Part shown: positions 43,040-52,718 of the stretch, piece by piece
Layout of the letters: the number at the start of each line of letters is the position of its first letter
Position numbering within the stretch: position 1 is the stretch's first letter
Assembly: GCF_017815515.1 (NCBI RefSeq)
Contig: NZ_CP072611.1
Location: 1,860,001 to 1,924,000, forward strand
Source: Aureimonas populi
Lineage (GTDB): Bacteria > Pseudomonadota > Alphaproteobacteria > Rhizobiales > Rhizobiaceae
Length of the DNA stretch: 64,000 bases
Reading direction: 5' to 3'
Position numbers and translations under genes: made by a program
The notes under the pieces: generated by a model
Databases searched by the model: none
The model's input: the letters and a program-made list of their open reading frames with translations, nothing else
What the model was told of the DNA's origin: nothing

Positions 43040-43693
43040 GTGGAGAACGGCGTCTCGAGCGTTACCCTTGACCAGATGATCCGGGCCCTCGTGCTCGGCA
43101 CCCCGTACAACAACCCGCGGTTCGGCCGAGAGGCCGATCGGTATGCGCGCCGGATCACCAACCGGTATGCCAGCGATCTTCCTGAAGACTTTCACGAGGA
43201 AGTCGTTCACGAAGCAATAGCGGACCTAATGGAAATTGGCGCCCAGGCGCTGGATGACCGCTCGGGTCTTGCCCTGTTCCGCCGCGCCGTGATCAACGCG
43301 ATCCGGACGATCCGGGCCAACTACGCGCCGCCCGGCCGCCGCACGCGGCTGACCGGCAAACCGCTGAACGCAGCGATCGCGGCTGAAGCCGCAGAGCGTA
43401 TCCCCAGCCCGGAGCAGATAGAGGCCGCGACCGTCCTTATCGGCGAGCACCCTATGCTCGACATCGACGGCTTCGCGGACCCCGCCAGCGCCGAGCCGGT
43501 CTATCGCTTCGAGTGTGCGCAAGACGCAGGCCGTATCATGGCAAGCGCCCCCGAGGCGATGCGGCAGGTCCTCCACCTGATCTACTTCGACGATGCGCCG
43601 ATTCAGGCCGTCGCGGCAGGTCTTGGCCTAAGCCGCTTCGCCCTGCACCGGCGCATCGAAACCTTTGCGTATCCGTGGCGTCTGGCGGCTTGA
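43040..43693 (+). CDS. Sigma-70-like protein of the GHKL/DUF4338 cassette
   Basis: A 217-residue protein. Residues 35-100 resemble sigma region 2 (DRYARRITNRYASDLPEDFH then VVHEAIADLMEIGAQAL; and LFRRAVINAIRTIRANYAPP). The C-terminal 50 residues resemble region 4, a helix-turn-helix (MRQVLHLIYFDDAPIQAVAA, then GLGLSRFALHRRIETF). It could be a true ECF-like sigma factor or only a DNA-binding adaptor of this fold. The GTG at 43040 follows a strong AAAGGAGGA. The next gene starts 3 bp after the stop, so the two are surely co-translated. No family name is known to me. Confidence 0.65.
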   Translation: MENGVSSVTLDQMIRALVLGTPYNNPRFGREADRYARRITNRYASDLPEDFHEEVVHEAIADLMEIGAQALDDRSGLALFRRAVINAIRTIRANYAPPGRRTRLTGKPLNAAIAAEAAERIPSPEQIEAATVLIGEHPMLDIDGFADPASAEPVYRFECAQDAGRIMASAPEAMRQVLHLIYFDDAPIQAVAAGLGLSRFALHRRIETFAYPWRLAA

Positions 43694-43696
43694 CGC

Positions 43697-45409
43697 ATGT
43701 CTATCCTCGATGGGCCGCTTCGCGGGCGGGGCATCGGCTCCGTCCTACAGGCGCAACGCGCTTACGCCGCAGCGCGCGGCGAGCGCGTCAAGTTCGGCCT
43801 GATGGTCCCGGAAGCCTTTGTCAGGGGAATCCGCGACCTCGGCTACCGTAGCAACGCTGACGCCCTGGCTGAACTGATCGACAACGCCCTGCAGGCTTAC
43901 GCCGAAAGGATCGACGTCGTGTTCGGCTATGCCGGCGGGGGCTCGACCAAAAAACCCGTTCAGATGGCCGTGATCGACGACGGCCACGGCATGGAAGCGG
44001 CCATGATCCGCATGGCCATCATGTGGGGGGGCACGCATCGGGAGAACGACCGCAGCGGTCTCGGCCGCTACGGCTATGGCCTGCCCTGTGCCGCCGTCAG
44101 CTTGGGCCGCCGGTTCACGGTCTTGTCCAAGGTCGAAGGCAGCGGCTTGCACAGCGTGACGCTAGACCTCGATGATCTCATGGGCGGACTGTATAATGAC
44201 CGTGCCGGTGACATTATCGTCCCGGAGCCCGCGCCCGCGACCCTGCCGGCCTTCGTGGAAGAGCACCTGGCGCTCGCCTACCCGGATGGGTGGCGCTCGG
44301 GCACCATCATCCTCCTCGACAAGCTCGACCGTTTGGAATGGCTCACAACCAGTCGCCTTGCCGACAATTTCGTCCGCCAGTTCGGCACGACCTATCACAA
44401 GCTGCGCGGGCAAGCCGCGATCTATGTCGATGGTGAGTTCGTCGAGCCTATCGATCCCCTTTTCCTGACGCCAAGCTTCCGTTTTTTTGACGTGGACGAC
44501 GACCGAGCGCAAGGCCTGGACCCCGTCCGTGTAGAGGTCCGCGATCCAGAGGGCGGTCGCTTCCTCGGCGCCATGACGCTTCGCTACGCTTGGCTGCCGC
44601 CGAGCTTCGGCTCGATCGACAAGGCGCGCGATGCAGTCGGCATCAACGCCAATCCGCGCTTCCAGGTGCTGAAGGATTATCACGGCATAATTTTCAGCCG
44701 AAACGGACGGCTTATTGACGTTCAGACCCGCACGCCTTGGACGACCTTCATCAACAACGACCGCTACATCAAGGTGGAGGTCGAATTTTCTGCGGGTCTC
44801 GACGAACTCTTCGGCGTCACCACATCCAAGCAGCAGGTGACCATTTCCACCTTCATCTGGGACCTGCTGCGCGCCGCTGGCCTTCCAAAGGCGATCGAGC
44901 AACTGCGCATCAAGGTCAAGGAAGCGAAGGCCGCCCGGCGGGTCGAGGCGCTCGTGCCAAAGCCTGGCGAGCGGTTGGCGTCCGAACGCGTGATGAGTTC
45001 GGCGACACTCGGCACGGAGTCCGCGGGCGCTGCTCAACAACTGGGGTTGGCGCTACGTCTTTCGCCGTACAGCCTGTTGTTCGAGCATGCCCCGGACAAG
45101 CCGTTCTTTCGGATCGATAGGCGAGACGGAGGGCGCGCCCTTCTCATCAACACAGCCCATCGATTCTATGACGACATCTATGACGGACCAGCTTCAACCC
45201 CTGAAATGCGGACCGCTCTCGAGCTTATGCTCTTCTGCTTTGGCGATGCGATCTTGGAAGCCAACGATGAGAAGAAGACGATTTATGCACAGCATGTCGC
45301 CGGATGGTCACGTCGTCTTGAACTAGCGCTTGCGATGCTTGCCGAACACCTCGCGCGCGGTGAAGAAGAGGACGTCGGAGCGATGCTATACGATCCAACT
45401 CTTGACTAG
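43697..45409 (+). CDS. GHKL (HATPase_c_3, MutL/MORC-like) ATP-binding protein 2
   Basis: A 570-residue GHKL ATPase paralogous to the protein at 40915-42843. The N box is AELIDNALQAYAE (Glu59, Asn63), the G1 box VIDDGHGM (Asp94), and the lid LGRYGYGLPCAA near residue 123. Shared blocks follow in the same order: VEPIDPLFLTPSFRFF, YHGIIFSRNGRLIDVQ, VEVEFSAGLDELFGVTTSKQ and NTAHRFYDDIYDG. It lacks the long charged coiled coil of protein 1. The pair could form a heterodimer, as MutL-type ATPases do, but this is inferred. It lies 3 bp after the sigma-like gene. Confidence 0.85.
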   Translation: MSILDGPLRGRGIGSVLQAQRAYAAARGERVKFGLMVPEAFVRGIRDLGYRSNADALAELIDNALQAYAERIDVVFGYAGGGSTKKPVQMAVIDDGHGMEAAMIRMAIMWGGTHRENDRSGLGRYGYGLPCAAVSLGRRFTVLSKVEGSGLHSVTLDLDDLMGGLYNDRAGDIIVPEPAPATLPAFVEEHLALAYPDGWRSGTIILLDKLDRLEWLTTSRLADNFVRQFGTTYHKLRGQAAIYVDGEFVEPIDPLFLTPSFRFFDVDDDRAQGLDPVRVEVRDPEGGRFLGAMTLRYAWLPPSFGSIDKARDAVGINANPRFQVLKDYHGIIFSRNGRLIDVQTRTPWTTFINNDRYIKVEVEFSAGLDELFGVTTSKQQVTISTFIWDLLRAAGLPKAIEQLRIKVKEAKAARRVEALVPKPGERLASERVMSSATLGTESAGAAQQLGLALRLSPYSLLFEHAPDKPFFRIDRRDGGRALLINTAHRFYDDIYDGPASTPEMRTALELMLFCFGDAILEANDEKKTIYAQHVAGWSRRLELALAMLAEHLARGEEEDVGAMLYDPTLD

Positions 45410-45439
45410 CGAATGGCGGTGCGATTTGCGATACACTAC

Positions 45440-45461
45440 GCGGGCCGCATGTGCGGCCCGC
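45440..45461 (+). other. Hairpin between GHKL gene 2 and the DUF4338 gene
   Basis: GCGGGCCGCA and TGCGGCCCGC form a 10-bp stem around a TG centre. No T-run follows. It lies 22 bp before the DUF4338 start and may set the ratio of the two gene products. Confidence 0.5.
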
Positions 45462-45483
45462 ATGATTCTCGAGGGCATGGTAT

Positions 45484-47508
45484 TTGGCGGACAATGATCT
45501 TTATGGGCCTGGTCGACTACGCGCATTCTCGCCTTTCCTAGCGCCAGGCGAGCGTAAGCGGCTTCATGCCGCGCTGACCATCCCGACCGACGCCCCGCCC
45601 TCCTTCGTCGCCGAACTCCGGGCACTGGCCCGTCGCTACATAGACGACGGCGACAGCTTGAAATTGCGCGCTGTCTGCCTCCTCGTCGCCGACCTTCATG
45701 AACACGGATGGCGTGTTGAGGTTGAGGGCGAAAAGATCGTCATGGAGCCGCCCGGCTTGGATCGGTCGGACAATGAGTCCGTCGATCAAGTCAAAGAGCG
45801 CGTCCGCCGAGCCCTTCATGCCGCTCGATCGAGACAGCTTGAAGAACCCTCAGTTCGGCAGTTCCTGTCCCGGGTCGAGCGCCGCACCCTACGGAACGGC
45901 ATCAAGGCCTCGGTGCTCGATCTCGTCGATGACGGGGCGGCGCTCGCCCGGGAATTCAAACGAATCCAGAGTCTCGCGGAAGCGGACCGTGGTGCTGCCC
46001 TGGCGCAGTTGATTCAGCCGGAGATCGAGGTTTGTGACAGCGGATCCCGGTGTGCCGACACCGGCTTGGTGTTGACGGATATCTGGCGGTATTTCCGGCA
46101 CACTTGGGCCCATGAATATCGCGCCATTCCCGGTCGGCAGATGCTGATCCTGGTGCGCAACGCAGCGCGACCGAACCGACCGGTAATGGGCATCGCGATG
46201 CTCGCCAGCCCGGTCATGCGTCTAGGCACGCGGGATCGCTGGATTGGATGGTTACGCGAGTCAGCCGAGGAGCGCCTAGTCGACGGCCGGTGGCAGCCTG
46301 CGGCCTTTGCCGACGCGCTGCTGAACAGGTTGGATGCCTCGATCGCCAGCGTCCGGTGGGACGACTTGGCGACTGCGGCCGAGATATCGAACCCGACAGA
46401 CACGATCGCCTTGCGGTTGGAGCAGCGCGCGGCGGGCGCCGCGTTTGCGCGTGAGGCGCAACTGAAAGCCTTCTACGAGGCGCAACGGGATAACGGGAAA
46501 AAAGTCCGACCGCACCGCGGCGAGTTCAAGTCTGGCGATGCCGACACCGACTGGCGCAACGCCTCCGATGACCTCCTGTTTGTGCGCAAGCGCGCCGAAA
46601 GCCTCGCTCAGTTGCTTCGAGCGCGGCACGTCTTCAGCGCGGCCGGCTTGGCTGACGATCCCCGCCGCGCTCTGCAATCGCTTCTCCGCAGCAAGGACGG
46701 CCAGCGGGCGCTCGACGTCGTTCTCGCCGAAACTCGGAAGGCGGGCCTTTCCAGCCAGGTGGCCGACGTAAGCATTTGCGGTGCGGTCCATCCCTACAAT
46801 GGACTGCTCGTCGGCAAACTGGTCGCCATGTTGCTGACGTCCCGCGAGGTCCGAGATGCCTACGCCGCCCGCTATGGCGGGCAAGTCAGCGTCATAGCAT
46901 CGCAGATGGCAGGCTTCGCTGTCACCAAGCCGGCCCAACTTCGCATTCTGACCACCACAAGTCTCTATGGGATCGGATCAAGCCAATATAACCGGCTCGC
47001 CCTGCGCGCCGCCGACTTCCCAGAGCTTGGTCACGACATCAAATGGAGCGCAATCGGCAAGAGTCTCACGGGCGGGTTTGGCACTCTGCATCTGAGCGGA
47101 GAGACAACGCAGGCGCTGCGTAACATGGCCATTTTCCGGCACGACGCTCGGCGGGTGAACAACCGCTTCGGTGAGGGCACAAGTCCTCGCCTGCGACAGA
47201 TCCGCGAAGGGCTCGATGCACTGGGACTTAAAAGTGATGCCGTGCTCCACCATGCGACGCCGCGCATCTTCTACGGATGTGAACTCGAGCCCCGCGTGCG
47301 CGATGCATTGCTCGGAATGGCGACCGTCGACGACGTCGCGCCGAGTTGCGCAGCGATCGCCGCCGCCTGGCAGCAACGCTGGCTCAGCAACCGGATCATG
47401 CGGCCCGAAACGATCGCCGCGCTGGCAACGCTCGGCCCCACCAGCGTCAAGGCGTCCCTGCAAGCCGATGTCGACGGCCAGTTCTTATTGCCGATCGCGC
47501 AGGACTGA
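45484..47508 (+). CDS. DUF4338 / DruA-like protein
   Basis: A 674-residue cytosolic protein. The central region from about residue 200 has IWRYFRHTWAHEYRAIPGRQ, then PVMGIAMLASPV and DRWIGWLRE. Near residue 430 it has SICGAVHPYNGLLVGKLVAM, and near 490-505 TTSLYGIGSSQYNRL. These blocks fit my memory of DUF4338, the domain of DruA in the Druantia type I anti-phage system. No Druantia helicase (DruE) is nearby. The start is a TTG at 45484 with GAGGG 8 nt upstream; a stop codon 21 nt before it excludes a longer frame. It is followed in the same frame by the dnaE2 remnant. The biochemical function is unknown. Confidence 0.7.
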   Translation: MADNDLYGPGRLRAFSPFLAPGERKRLHAALTIPTDAPPSFVAELRALARRYIDDGDSLKLRAVCLLVADLHEHGWRVEVEGEKIVMEPPGLDRSDNESVDQVKERVRRALHAARSRQLEEPSVRQFLSRVERRTLRNGIKASVLDLVDDGAALAREFKRIQSLAEADRGAALAQLIQPEIEVCDSGSRCADTGLVLTDIWRYFRHTWAHEYRAIPGRQMLILVRNAARPNRPVMGIAMLASPVMRLGTRDRWIGWLRESAEERLVDGRWQPAAFADALLNRLDASIASVRWDDLATAAEISNPTDTIALRLEQRAAGAAFAREAQLKAFYEAQRDNGKKVRPHRGEFKSGDADTDWRNASDDLLFVRKRAESLAQLLRARHVFSAAGLADDPRRALQSLLRSKDGQRALDVVLAETRKAGLSSQVADVSICGAVHPYNGLLVGKLVAMLLTSREVRDAYAARYGGQVSVIASQMAGFAVTKPAQLRILTTTSLYGIGSSQYNRLALRAADFPELGHDIKWSAIGKSLTGGFGTLHLSGETTQALRNMAIFRHDARRVNNRFGEGTSPRLRQIREGLDALGLKSDAVLHHATPRIFYGCELEPRVRDALLGMATVDDVAPSCAAIAAAWQQRWLSNRIMRPETIAALATLGPTSVKASLQADVDGQFLLPIAQD

Positions 47509-48820
47509 GTTCGCCCCCCGGAGGCGCTCACACGAGGCCTGCAGATCGCCGACCGGTGCCGCTTCAATCTCGACGAACTGGCCTACCAACATCCCGAGGA
47601 GCGCGACGATCCGGCTCTCACGCCGCAGGAGACGCTCGAGAAGCTTACTTGGGAAGGTGCCGCCGAGCGTTACCCGGAGGGCGTGCCCGATAGCGTGACC
47701 GCTGCGCTTCAACATGAACTGCGGCTCATCGAGAAGCTCGACTACGCGCCGTACTTCCTGACCGTGAACTCGATCGTTCGCTTCGCCTGTTCGAAGGACA
47801 TCCTCTGCCAAGGGCGTGGGTCGGCCGCCAACTCTGCGGTGTGTTATGTGCTTGGCATCACGTCGATCGACCCGCGCCGCAACGATCTGCTGTTCGAGCG
47901 TTTCGTCAGCGAGGAGCGGCGCGAGCCGCCCGACATCGATGTGGATTTCGAGCACGAGCGGCGCGAGATCGTCATGCAGTGGGTGTTCGACACCTATGGG
48001 CGTGATCACGCCGCGCTCTGCTCGACCGTCATTCGATACCGCACGAAGGGTGCGCTGCGTGATGTCGGCAAGGCGCTCGGCCTGCCTGAGGATCTGATCG
48101 GCACCCTGTCATCGCAAGTGTGGGCCTGGTCGGAGGAAGGCGTCGAGCCAAAGCACGTCGAGGAACTGAACCTCAATCTCGCCGATCGCCGCCTTCGCCT
48201 GACCCTCGACCTCGCCCGGCAACTCATGGGCGCGCCCCGCCATCTCAGCCAGCATCCGGGGCTGGAGCCGGTCAACTATCCCAAGCCCGAGCTGGAGAAG
48301 GTCCTCGGAAAGACCTTGGGCGTGCCGCTATTTCAGGAACAGGCGATGCGCGTCGCGATCGAATGCGCCGGCTTCACGCCCGGCGAGGCCGACATGCTGC
48401 GCAAGTCGATGGCGACCTTCAAGTTCACCGGCGGCGTCTCTCACTTCCGCGACAAGCTCATCAACGGCATGGTTGACAACGGCTATGAGCGGGAGTTCGC
48501 CGAACAGACCTTCAAGCAGCTCGAAGGCTTCGGCAGTTATGGATTTCCGGAAAGCCACGCAGCCTCTTTTGCGCTGATCGCCTATGCCTCGGCCTGGCTC
48601 AAATGCTGGCATCCCGACATCTTCTGCGCGGCCTTGCTCAACTCCCAGCCGATGGGCTTCTACGCGCCAGCACAGATCGTGCGCGACGCCCAGGACCATC
48701 GCGTCGAGATCCGGCCGGTCTGCATCAACGCTTCGCGCTGGGACTGCACGCTCGAATCGACCGGCGACGACAGCCGCTTCGCGGTTCGCCTCGGTCTGCG
48801 CATGGTCAAGGGGCTGTCTG
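47509..48820 (+). pseudogene. Remnant of error-prone DNA polymerase gene dnaE2
   Basis: The translation after the DUF4338 stop matches the middle and late parts of DnaE2 (ImuC): [57 protein letters not shown], then after [14 protein letters not shown] [17 protein letters not shown] directly [20 protein letters not shown]. Full-length proteins have roughly 120-130 more residues at that join, including the third catalytic Asp region. The whole PHP domain and N-terminal part, and the OB/C-terminal region, are missing. There is no start codon with a ribosome site. The reading frame is lost near 48820, where trbD begins. It cannot code a working polymerase. Confidence 0.85.
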
Positions 48821-49102
48821 ATGGCGGACGGCGCGGACCATCGCGGCGAAGTGCCGGGCTTTTCGGTCCCGGTTCATCGTGCGCTGACCGAGCACATCCT
48901 GCTCGGCGGCGCCCCGCGCTCGCTCGCCATCCTCAACGGTACGCTGGCCGCCGCGCTCGGCCTCGGCCTTCGCCTCTGGCTCGTCGGCCTGGCGCTGTGG
49001 GCCGTTGGGCATTTCGCGGCCGTCTGGGCGGCCAAACGCGATCCGCAGTTCGTCGATGTCGTGCGCAAGCATCTGCGCATTCCCGGCCACCTATCGGTCT
49101 GA
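48821..49102 (+). CDS. trbD: Conjugal transfer protein TrbD
   Basis: A 93-residue inner-membrane protein of the type IV secretion apparatus (VirB3-like). It opens with [20 protein letters not shown], the standard TrbD motif, and has two hydrophobic segments ([20 protein letters not shown] and [16 protein letters not shown]). The ATG at 48821 lies inside the sequence where the dnaE2 remnant ends. trbE starts 12 bp downstream. The upstream partners trbB and trbC, usually before trbD, are missing and seem replaced by the dnaE2 remnant. Confidence 0.88.
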   Translation: MADGADHRGEVPGFSVPVHRALTEHILLGGAPRSLAILNGTLAAALGLGLRLWLVGLALWAVGHFAAVWAAKRDPQFVDVVRKHLRIPGHLSV

Positions 49103-49114
49103 AGGGCGACGCCG

Positions 49115-51571
49115 ATGATCAACCTTGCCGAATATCGCAACCGCAACGCCCGCCTCGCGGACTTCCTGCCTTGGGCCGCCCTGGTCGGCGAAGGCGTGGT
49201 GCTCAACAAGGACGGTAGCCTGCAGCGCACCGCCCGGTTCCGAGGCCCCGATCTCGACAGCGCCGTACCGGCCGAGCTGGTCGCCGTCGCCGGCCGGCTC
49301 AACAACGCATTCCGCCGCCTCGGTTCGGGCTGGGCCATTTTCGTCGAGGCGCAGCGCCACGGCGCCGCGACTTATCCCGCCAGCATGTTCGCCGACAGCG
49401 CCTCCGCGCTCGTCGACGCCGAACGCAAAGCCGACTTCGAAGAGGCCGGCGCGCATTTCGAGTCCAGCTACTTCCTCACCTTCCTCTATCTGCCGCCGGC
49501 CGAGGATGCCGCTCGCGCCGAGACCTGGCTCTACGAGGGCCGGGACCACGCCGGCGTCGACGCGCGGGAAGTGCTCCGCGGCTTCGTCGACCGCACCGAT
49601 CGCATCCTCAACCTGATCGACGCCTTCATGCCCGAATGCGCCTGGCTCGATGACCCCGAGACGCTGACCTATCTCCATTCGACCGTCTCGACGAAGCGCC
49701 ATCGCGTCCGCGTGCCCGAAACGCCGATGTACCTCGACGCGCTGCTCGCCGATCAGCCGCTCACCGGCGGCCTGGAGCCCCGGCTTGGAGACGCCCATGT
49801 TCGCATCCTCACCATCGTCGGTTTCCCGACCGCGACGACGCCCGGCATCCTCGACGAGCTGAACCGGCTCGCCTTTCCGTATCGCTGGTCGACGCGGGCA
49901 ATCCTGCTCGACAAGACCGACGCGACCAAGCTGCTGACAAAGATCCGGCGGCAGTGGTTCGCCAAGCGAAAGTCGATCGCCGCCATCCTCAAGGAGGTGA
50001 TGACCAACGAGGCTTCGGCCCTGGTCGACACCGATGCGGCGAACAAGGCGGCCGACGCCGACATGGCGCTGCAGGAGCTTGGCGCCGACTATGCCGGCCA
50101 GGCCTATGTGACGGCGACGATCACCGTCTGGGACGACGATCCGCGCATCGCCGCCGAGAAACTGCGGCTGGTCGAGAAGGTGATCCAGGGCCGCGACTTC
50201 ACCGCGATGCCCGAGACGATCAACGCCGTGGACGCCTGGCTTGGCTCGCTGCCCGGCCATGTCTACGCCAACGTTCGCCAGCCTCCCATCAGCACATTGA
50301 ATCTCGCCCACATGATCCCGCTGTCGGCGGTGTGGGCGGGACCGGAACGGGACGAGCACTTCGATGCACCCCCACTGCTTTACGGCAGAACGGAGGGCTC
50401 GACCCCGTTCCGGCTTTCCATCCATGTCGGCGACGTCGGTCACACGCTGATCGTCGGCCCGACCGGCGCTGGCAAATCGGTTCTGCTGGCTCTCATGGCG
50501 CTTCAGTTCCGGCGCTATCCACAATCCCAGGTCTTCGCCTTCGACTTCGGGGGATCGATCCGCGCTGCCGCGCTCGCCATGCGAGGGGACTGGCACGATC
50601 TCGGCGGCGGCCTGACCGAAGGTGCCGCCGACAGCGTGTCGCTCCAGCCGCTGGCCCGGATCGACGACGTCGCCGAGCGCGCCTGGGCCGCCGACTGGCT
50701 GGTCGCGATCCTGGGCCGCGAAAGCGTGCAGATCACCCCCGAGATCAAGGAGCACCTGTGGTCGGCGCTGTCGTCGCTCGCGTCAGCTCCGGTCGCCGAG
50801 CGCACGTTGACGGGCCTGTCCGTCTTGCTCCAGTCCAACGACCTCAAGCAGGCGCTGCGGCCTTACTGTGTCGGCGGCCCATATGGCCGTCTCCTTGATG
50901 CCGAGTCCGAGCATCTTGGCGAGGCCAACGTCCAGGCTTTCGAGACCGAAGGTTTGATCGGCACCGGCGCAGCGGCAGCCGTTCTAGCCTATCTCTTTCA
51001 TCGCATCGAGGACCGCCTCGACGGGCGACCGACCCTGCTCATCGTCGACGAAGGTTGGCTGGCTCTCGATGATGAGGGCTTCGCCGGCCAGCTCCGCGAG
51101 TGGCTGAAGACGCTGCGCAAGAAGAACGCCAGCGTCATCTTCGCCACCCAGTCGCTCTCCGACATCGATGGCTCGGCGATCGCGCCGGCCATCATCGAGA
51201 GCTGCCAGACCCGTATCCTGCTGCCGAACGAGCGCGCGATCGAGCCTCAGATCACCGCCATCTATCGTCGCTTCGGCCTCAACGATCGCCAGATCGAGAT
51301 CCTCGCGCGGGCGATGCCGAAGCGCGACTATTACTGCCAATCTCGGCGCGGCAATCGCCTGTTCGAGCTGGGCCTATCGGAAGTCGCGCTGGCCCTCTGC
51401 GCCGCCTCATCCAAGCAGCACCAGGCGATGATCGCCGACGTTCATGCCCGCAGCGGCACGGACGGATTTCTCGCCGAATGGCTGGCCGCGAACCGGCTCG
51501 ATTGGGCCGCCGACCTCATCACCGGCCTCACCAATGTCATCCCCCAAGCAGATCAGGAGGCACTCCCATGA
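49115..51571 (+). CDS. trbE: Conjugal transfer ATPase TrbE (VirB4 family)
   Basis: The main motor ATPase of the Trb secretion channel, 818 residues, at the inner membrane. The N terminus has [20 protein letters not shown]. The Walker A motif is in [20 protein letters not shown] near residue 450, the Walker B in [16 protein letters not shown] near 640, and a later [17 protein letters not shown]. Length and motifs are complete. It follows trbD by 12 bp, and its stop overlaps the trbJ start (ATGA), so it is translationally coupled to trbJ. Confidence 0.96.
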   Translation: MINLAEYRNRNARLADFLPWAALVGEGVVLNKDGSLQRTARFRGPDLDSAVPAELVAVAGRLNNAFRRLGSGWAIFVEAQRHGAATYPASMFADSASALVDAERKADFEEAGAHFESSYFLTFLYLPPAEDAARAETWLYEGRDHAGVDAREVLRGFVDRTDRILNLIDAFMPECAWLDDPETLTYLHSTVSTKRHRVRVPETPMYLDALLADQPLTGGLEPRLGDAHVRILTIVGFPTATTPGILDELNRLAFPYRWSTRAILLDKTDATKLLTKIRRQWFAKRKSIAAILKEVMTNEASALVDTDAANKAADADMALQELGADYAGQAYVTATITVWDDDPRIAAEKLRLVEKVIQGRDFTAMPETINAVDAWLGSLPGHVYANVRQPPISTLNLAHMIPLSAVWAGPERDEHFDAPPLLYGRTEGSTPFRLSIHVGDVGHTLIVGPTGAGKSVLLALMALQFRRYPQSQVFAFDFGGSIRAAALAMRGDWHDLGGGLTEGAADSVSLQPLARIDDVAERAWAADWLVAILGRESVQITPEIKEHLWSALSSLASAPVAERTLTGLSVLLQSNDLKQALRPYCVGGPYGRLLDAESEHLGEANVQAFETEGLIGTGAAAAVLAYLFHRIEDRLDGRPTLLIVDEGWLALDDEGFAGQLREWLKTLRKKNASVIFATQSLSDIDGSAIAPAIIESCQTRILLPNERAIEPQITAIYRRFGLNDRQIEILARAMPKRDYYCQSRRGNRLFELGLSEVALALCAASSKQHQAMIADVHARSGTDGFLAEWLAANRLDWAADLITGLTNVIPQADQEALP

Positions 51572-52338
51572 CCCGTTCCATTCGTTCCCGCTCGCGCGCG
51601 CTGCGCATGACCGCCGCGATGCTTGCCGCACCGATCGCGCTGACGCCGATCCTCAGCACCCCCGCCGCCGCGCAGTGGATCGTCTACGACCCGACGAACT
51701 ATGCGCAGAACGTCCTGACGGCCGCGCGCACTCTCCAGCAGGTCAATCAGCAGATCACCCAGCTTCAGAACGAAGCCACCATGCTGATCAATCAGGCGCG
51801 CAATCTTGCGAGCCTGCCTCACTCCTCGCTCCAGCAACTCCAGCAGTCGGTCCAGCGCACGCAGCAGCTTCTGCAGCAGGCGCAGGGCATTGCTCTCGAT
51901 GTCCAGCAGATCGACCGCGCGTTCCAGACCACCTACGGCAATGCGTCGATGTCCGCGTCCGATCAGGCGCTCGTGGCCGGCGCACGTGAGCGCTGGCAGA
52001 ACACTGTCGGCGGGCTGCAGGACGCCATGCGCGTTCAGGCCGGCGTCGTCGGCAACATCGATACCAACCGTAATGAAATGTCGGCGCTGGTCGGCCAGAG
52101 CCAGGGCGCCACCGGCGCGCTGCAGGCGACGCAGGCCGGCAATCAGCTTCTCGCCCTCCAGGCCCAGCAGCTCGCCGACCTTACAGCCGTCGTCGCCGCC
52201 AACGGGCGCGCGCAGAGCCTCTCCGAGGCCGAGCGCGCCGCCGCAGCCGAGCAAGGCCGCGAACAGCGCCGGCGCTTCCTGACGCCGGGCAGCGGCTACC
52301 AGCCCGGCAACGCCCGCATGTTCCCGAACGGCAACTGA
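51568..52338 (+). CDS. trbJ: Conjugal transfer protein TrbJ
   Basis: A 256-residue periplasmic protein (VirB5-like) that helps build the pilus. A signal peptide is present (MRMTAAMLAAPIALTPILST with an Ala-rich end). The mature part has the family motif QWIVYDPTNYAQNVLTAART, followed by long Gln-rich helices (LQQVNQQITQLQNEATMLIN, QLQQSVQRTQQLLQQ). The ATG overlaps the trbE stop by 4 bp. It is followed by trbK. Confidence 0.93.
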   Translation: MTRSIRSRSRALRMTAAMLAAPIALTPILSTPAAAQWIVYDPTNYAQNVLTAARTLQQVNQQITQLQNEATMLINQARNLASLPHSSLQQLQQSVQRTQQLLQQAQGIALDVQQIDRAFQTTYGNASMSASDQALVAGARERWQNTVGGLQDAMRVQAGVVGNIDTNRNEMSALVGQSQGATGALQATQAGNQLLALQAQQLADLTAVVAANGRAQSLSEAERAAAAEQGREQRRRFLTPGSGYQPGNARMFPNGN

Positions 52339-52348
52339 GGACGCAGCC

Positions 52349-52714
52349 ATGGAGGGCAAGATGTTCGCCCGGATCGGCGCCGCCGTCTTCGTCGCAGTCG
52401 CGATCACCGCGACGGCGATCGAGTTAACCCGGAACGAGGAAGCGCCAGAGCGGTGGCCGTCCGGCCGCGTAACCCAAGAACGGGTCGATCCCCTGCGGGA
52501 CGCGCTGATCCGCTGCCAGTCGCTCGGCGAAGCGGGGCCGCGCGATCCGGAATGCCGCCGCGCCTGGGCAGAGAACCGGCATCGCTTCCTGGCGCCGGGC
52601 GCCCGCCCGATGGAGCGTCTTCCCGAACCGCCGCCACCGAACGCCGGCCTGCAAGAGAGCCCTGACGATCCTGTCCGCCGCGAGAGCGCGCCTCAGCTCG
52701 AGGAGGTTCGGTAG
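52349..52714 (+). CDS. Putative entry exclusion protein TrbK-alt
   Basis: A 121-residue protein with an N-terminal membrane segment (IGAAVFVAVAITATAIELTR). The motif ALIRCQSLGEAGPRDPECRR, then AWAENRHRFLAP, is typical of the alternative TrbK proteins of rhizobial Trb clusters. The rest is Pro-rich. In its usual role it blocks uptake of a second identical element. It lies between trbJ and trbL, the standard order. Confidence 0.85.
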   Translation: MEGKMFARIGAAVFVAVAITATAIELTRNEEAPERWPSGRVTQERVDPLRDALIRCQSLGEAGPRDPECRRAWAENRHRFLAPGARPMERLPEPPPPNAGLQESPDDPVRRESAPQLEEVR

Positions 52715-52718
52715 CATC

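Noticed and set aside
45484..48820. A single fused DUF4338-DnaE2 protein
   Set aside because: The two are in the same frame, but a TGA stop at 47506-47508 separates them, and the DnaE2 part is a broken fragment. Readthrough has no support.
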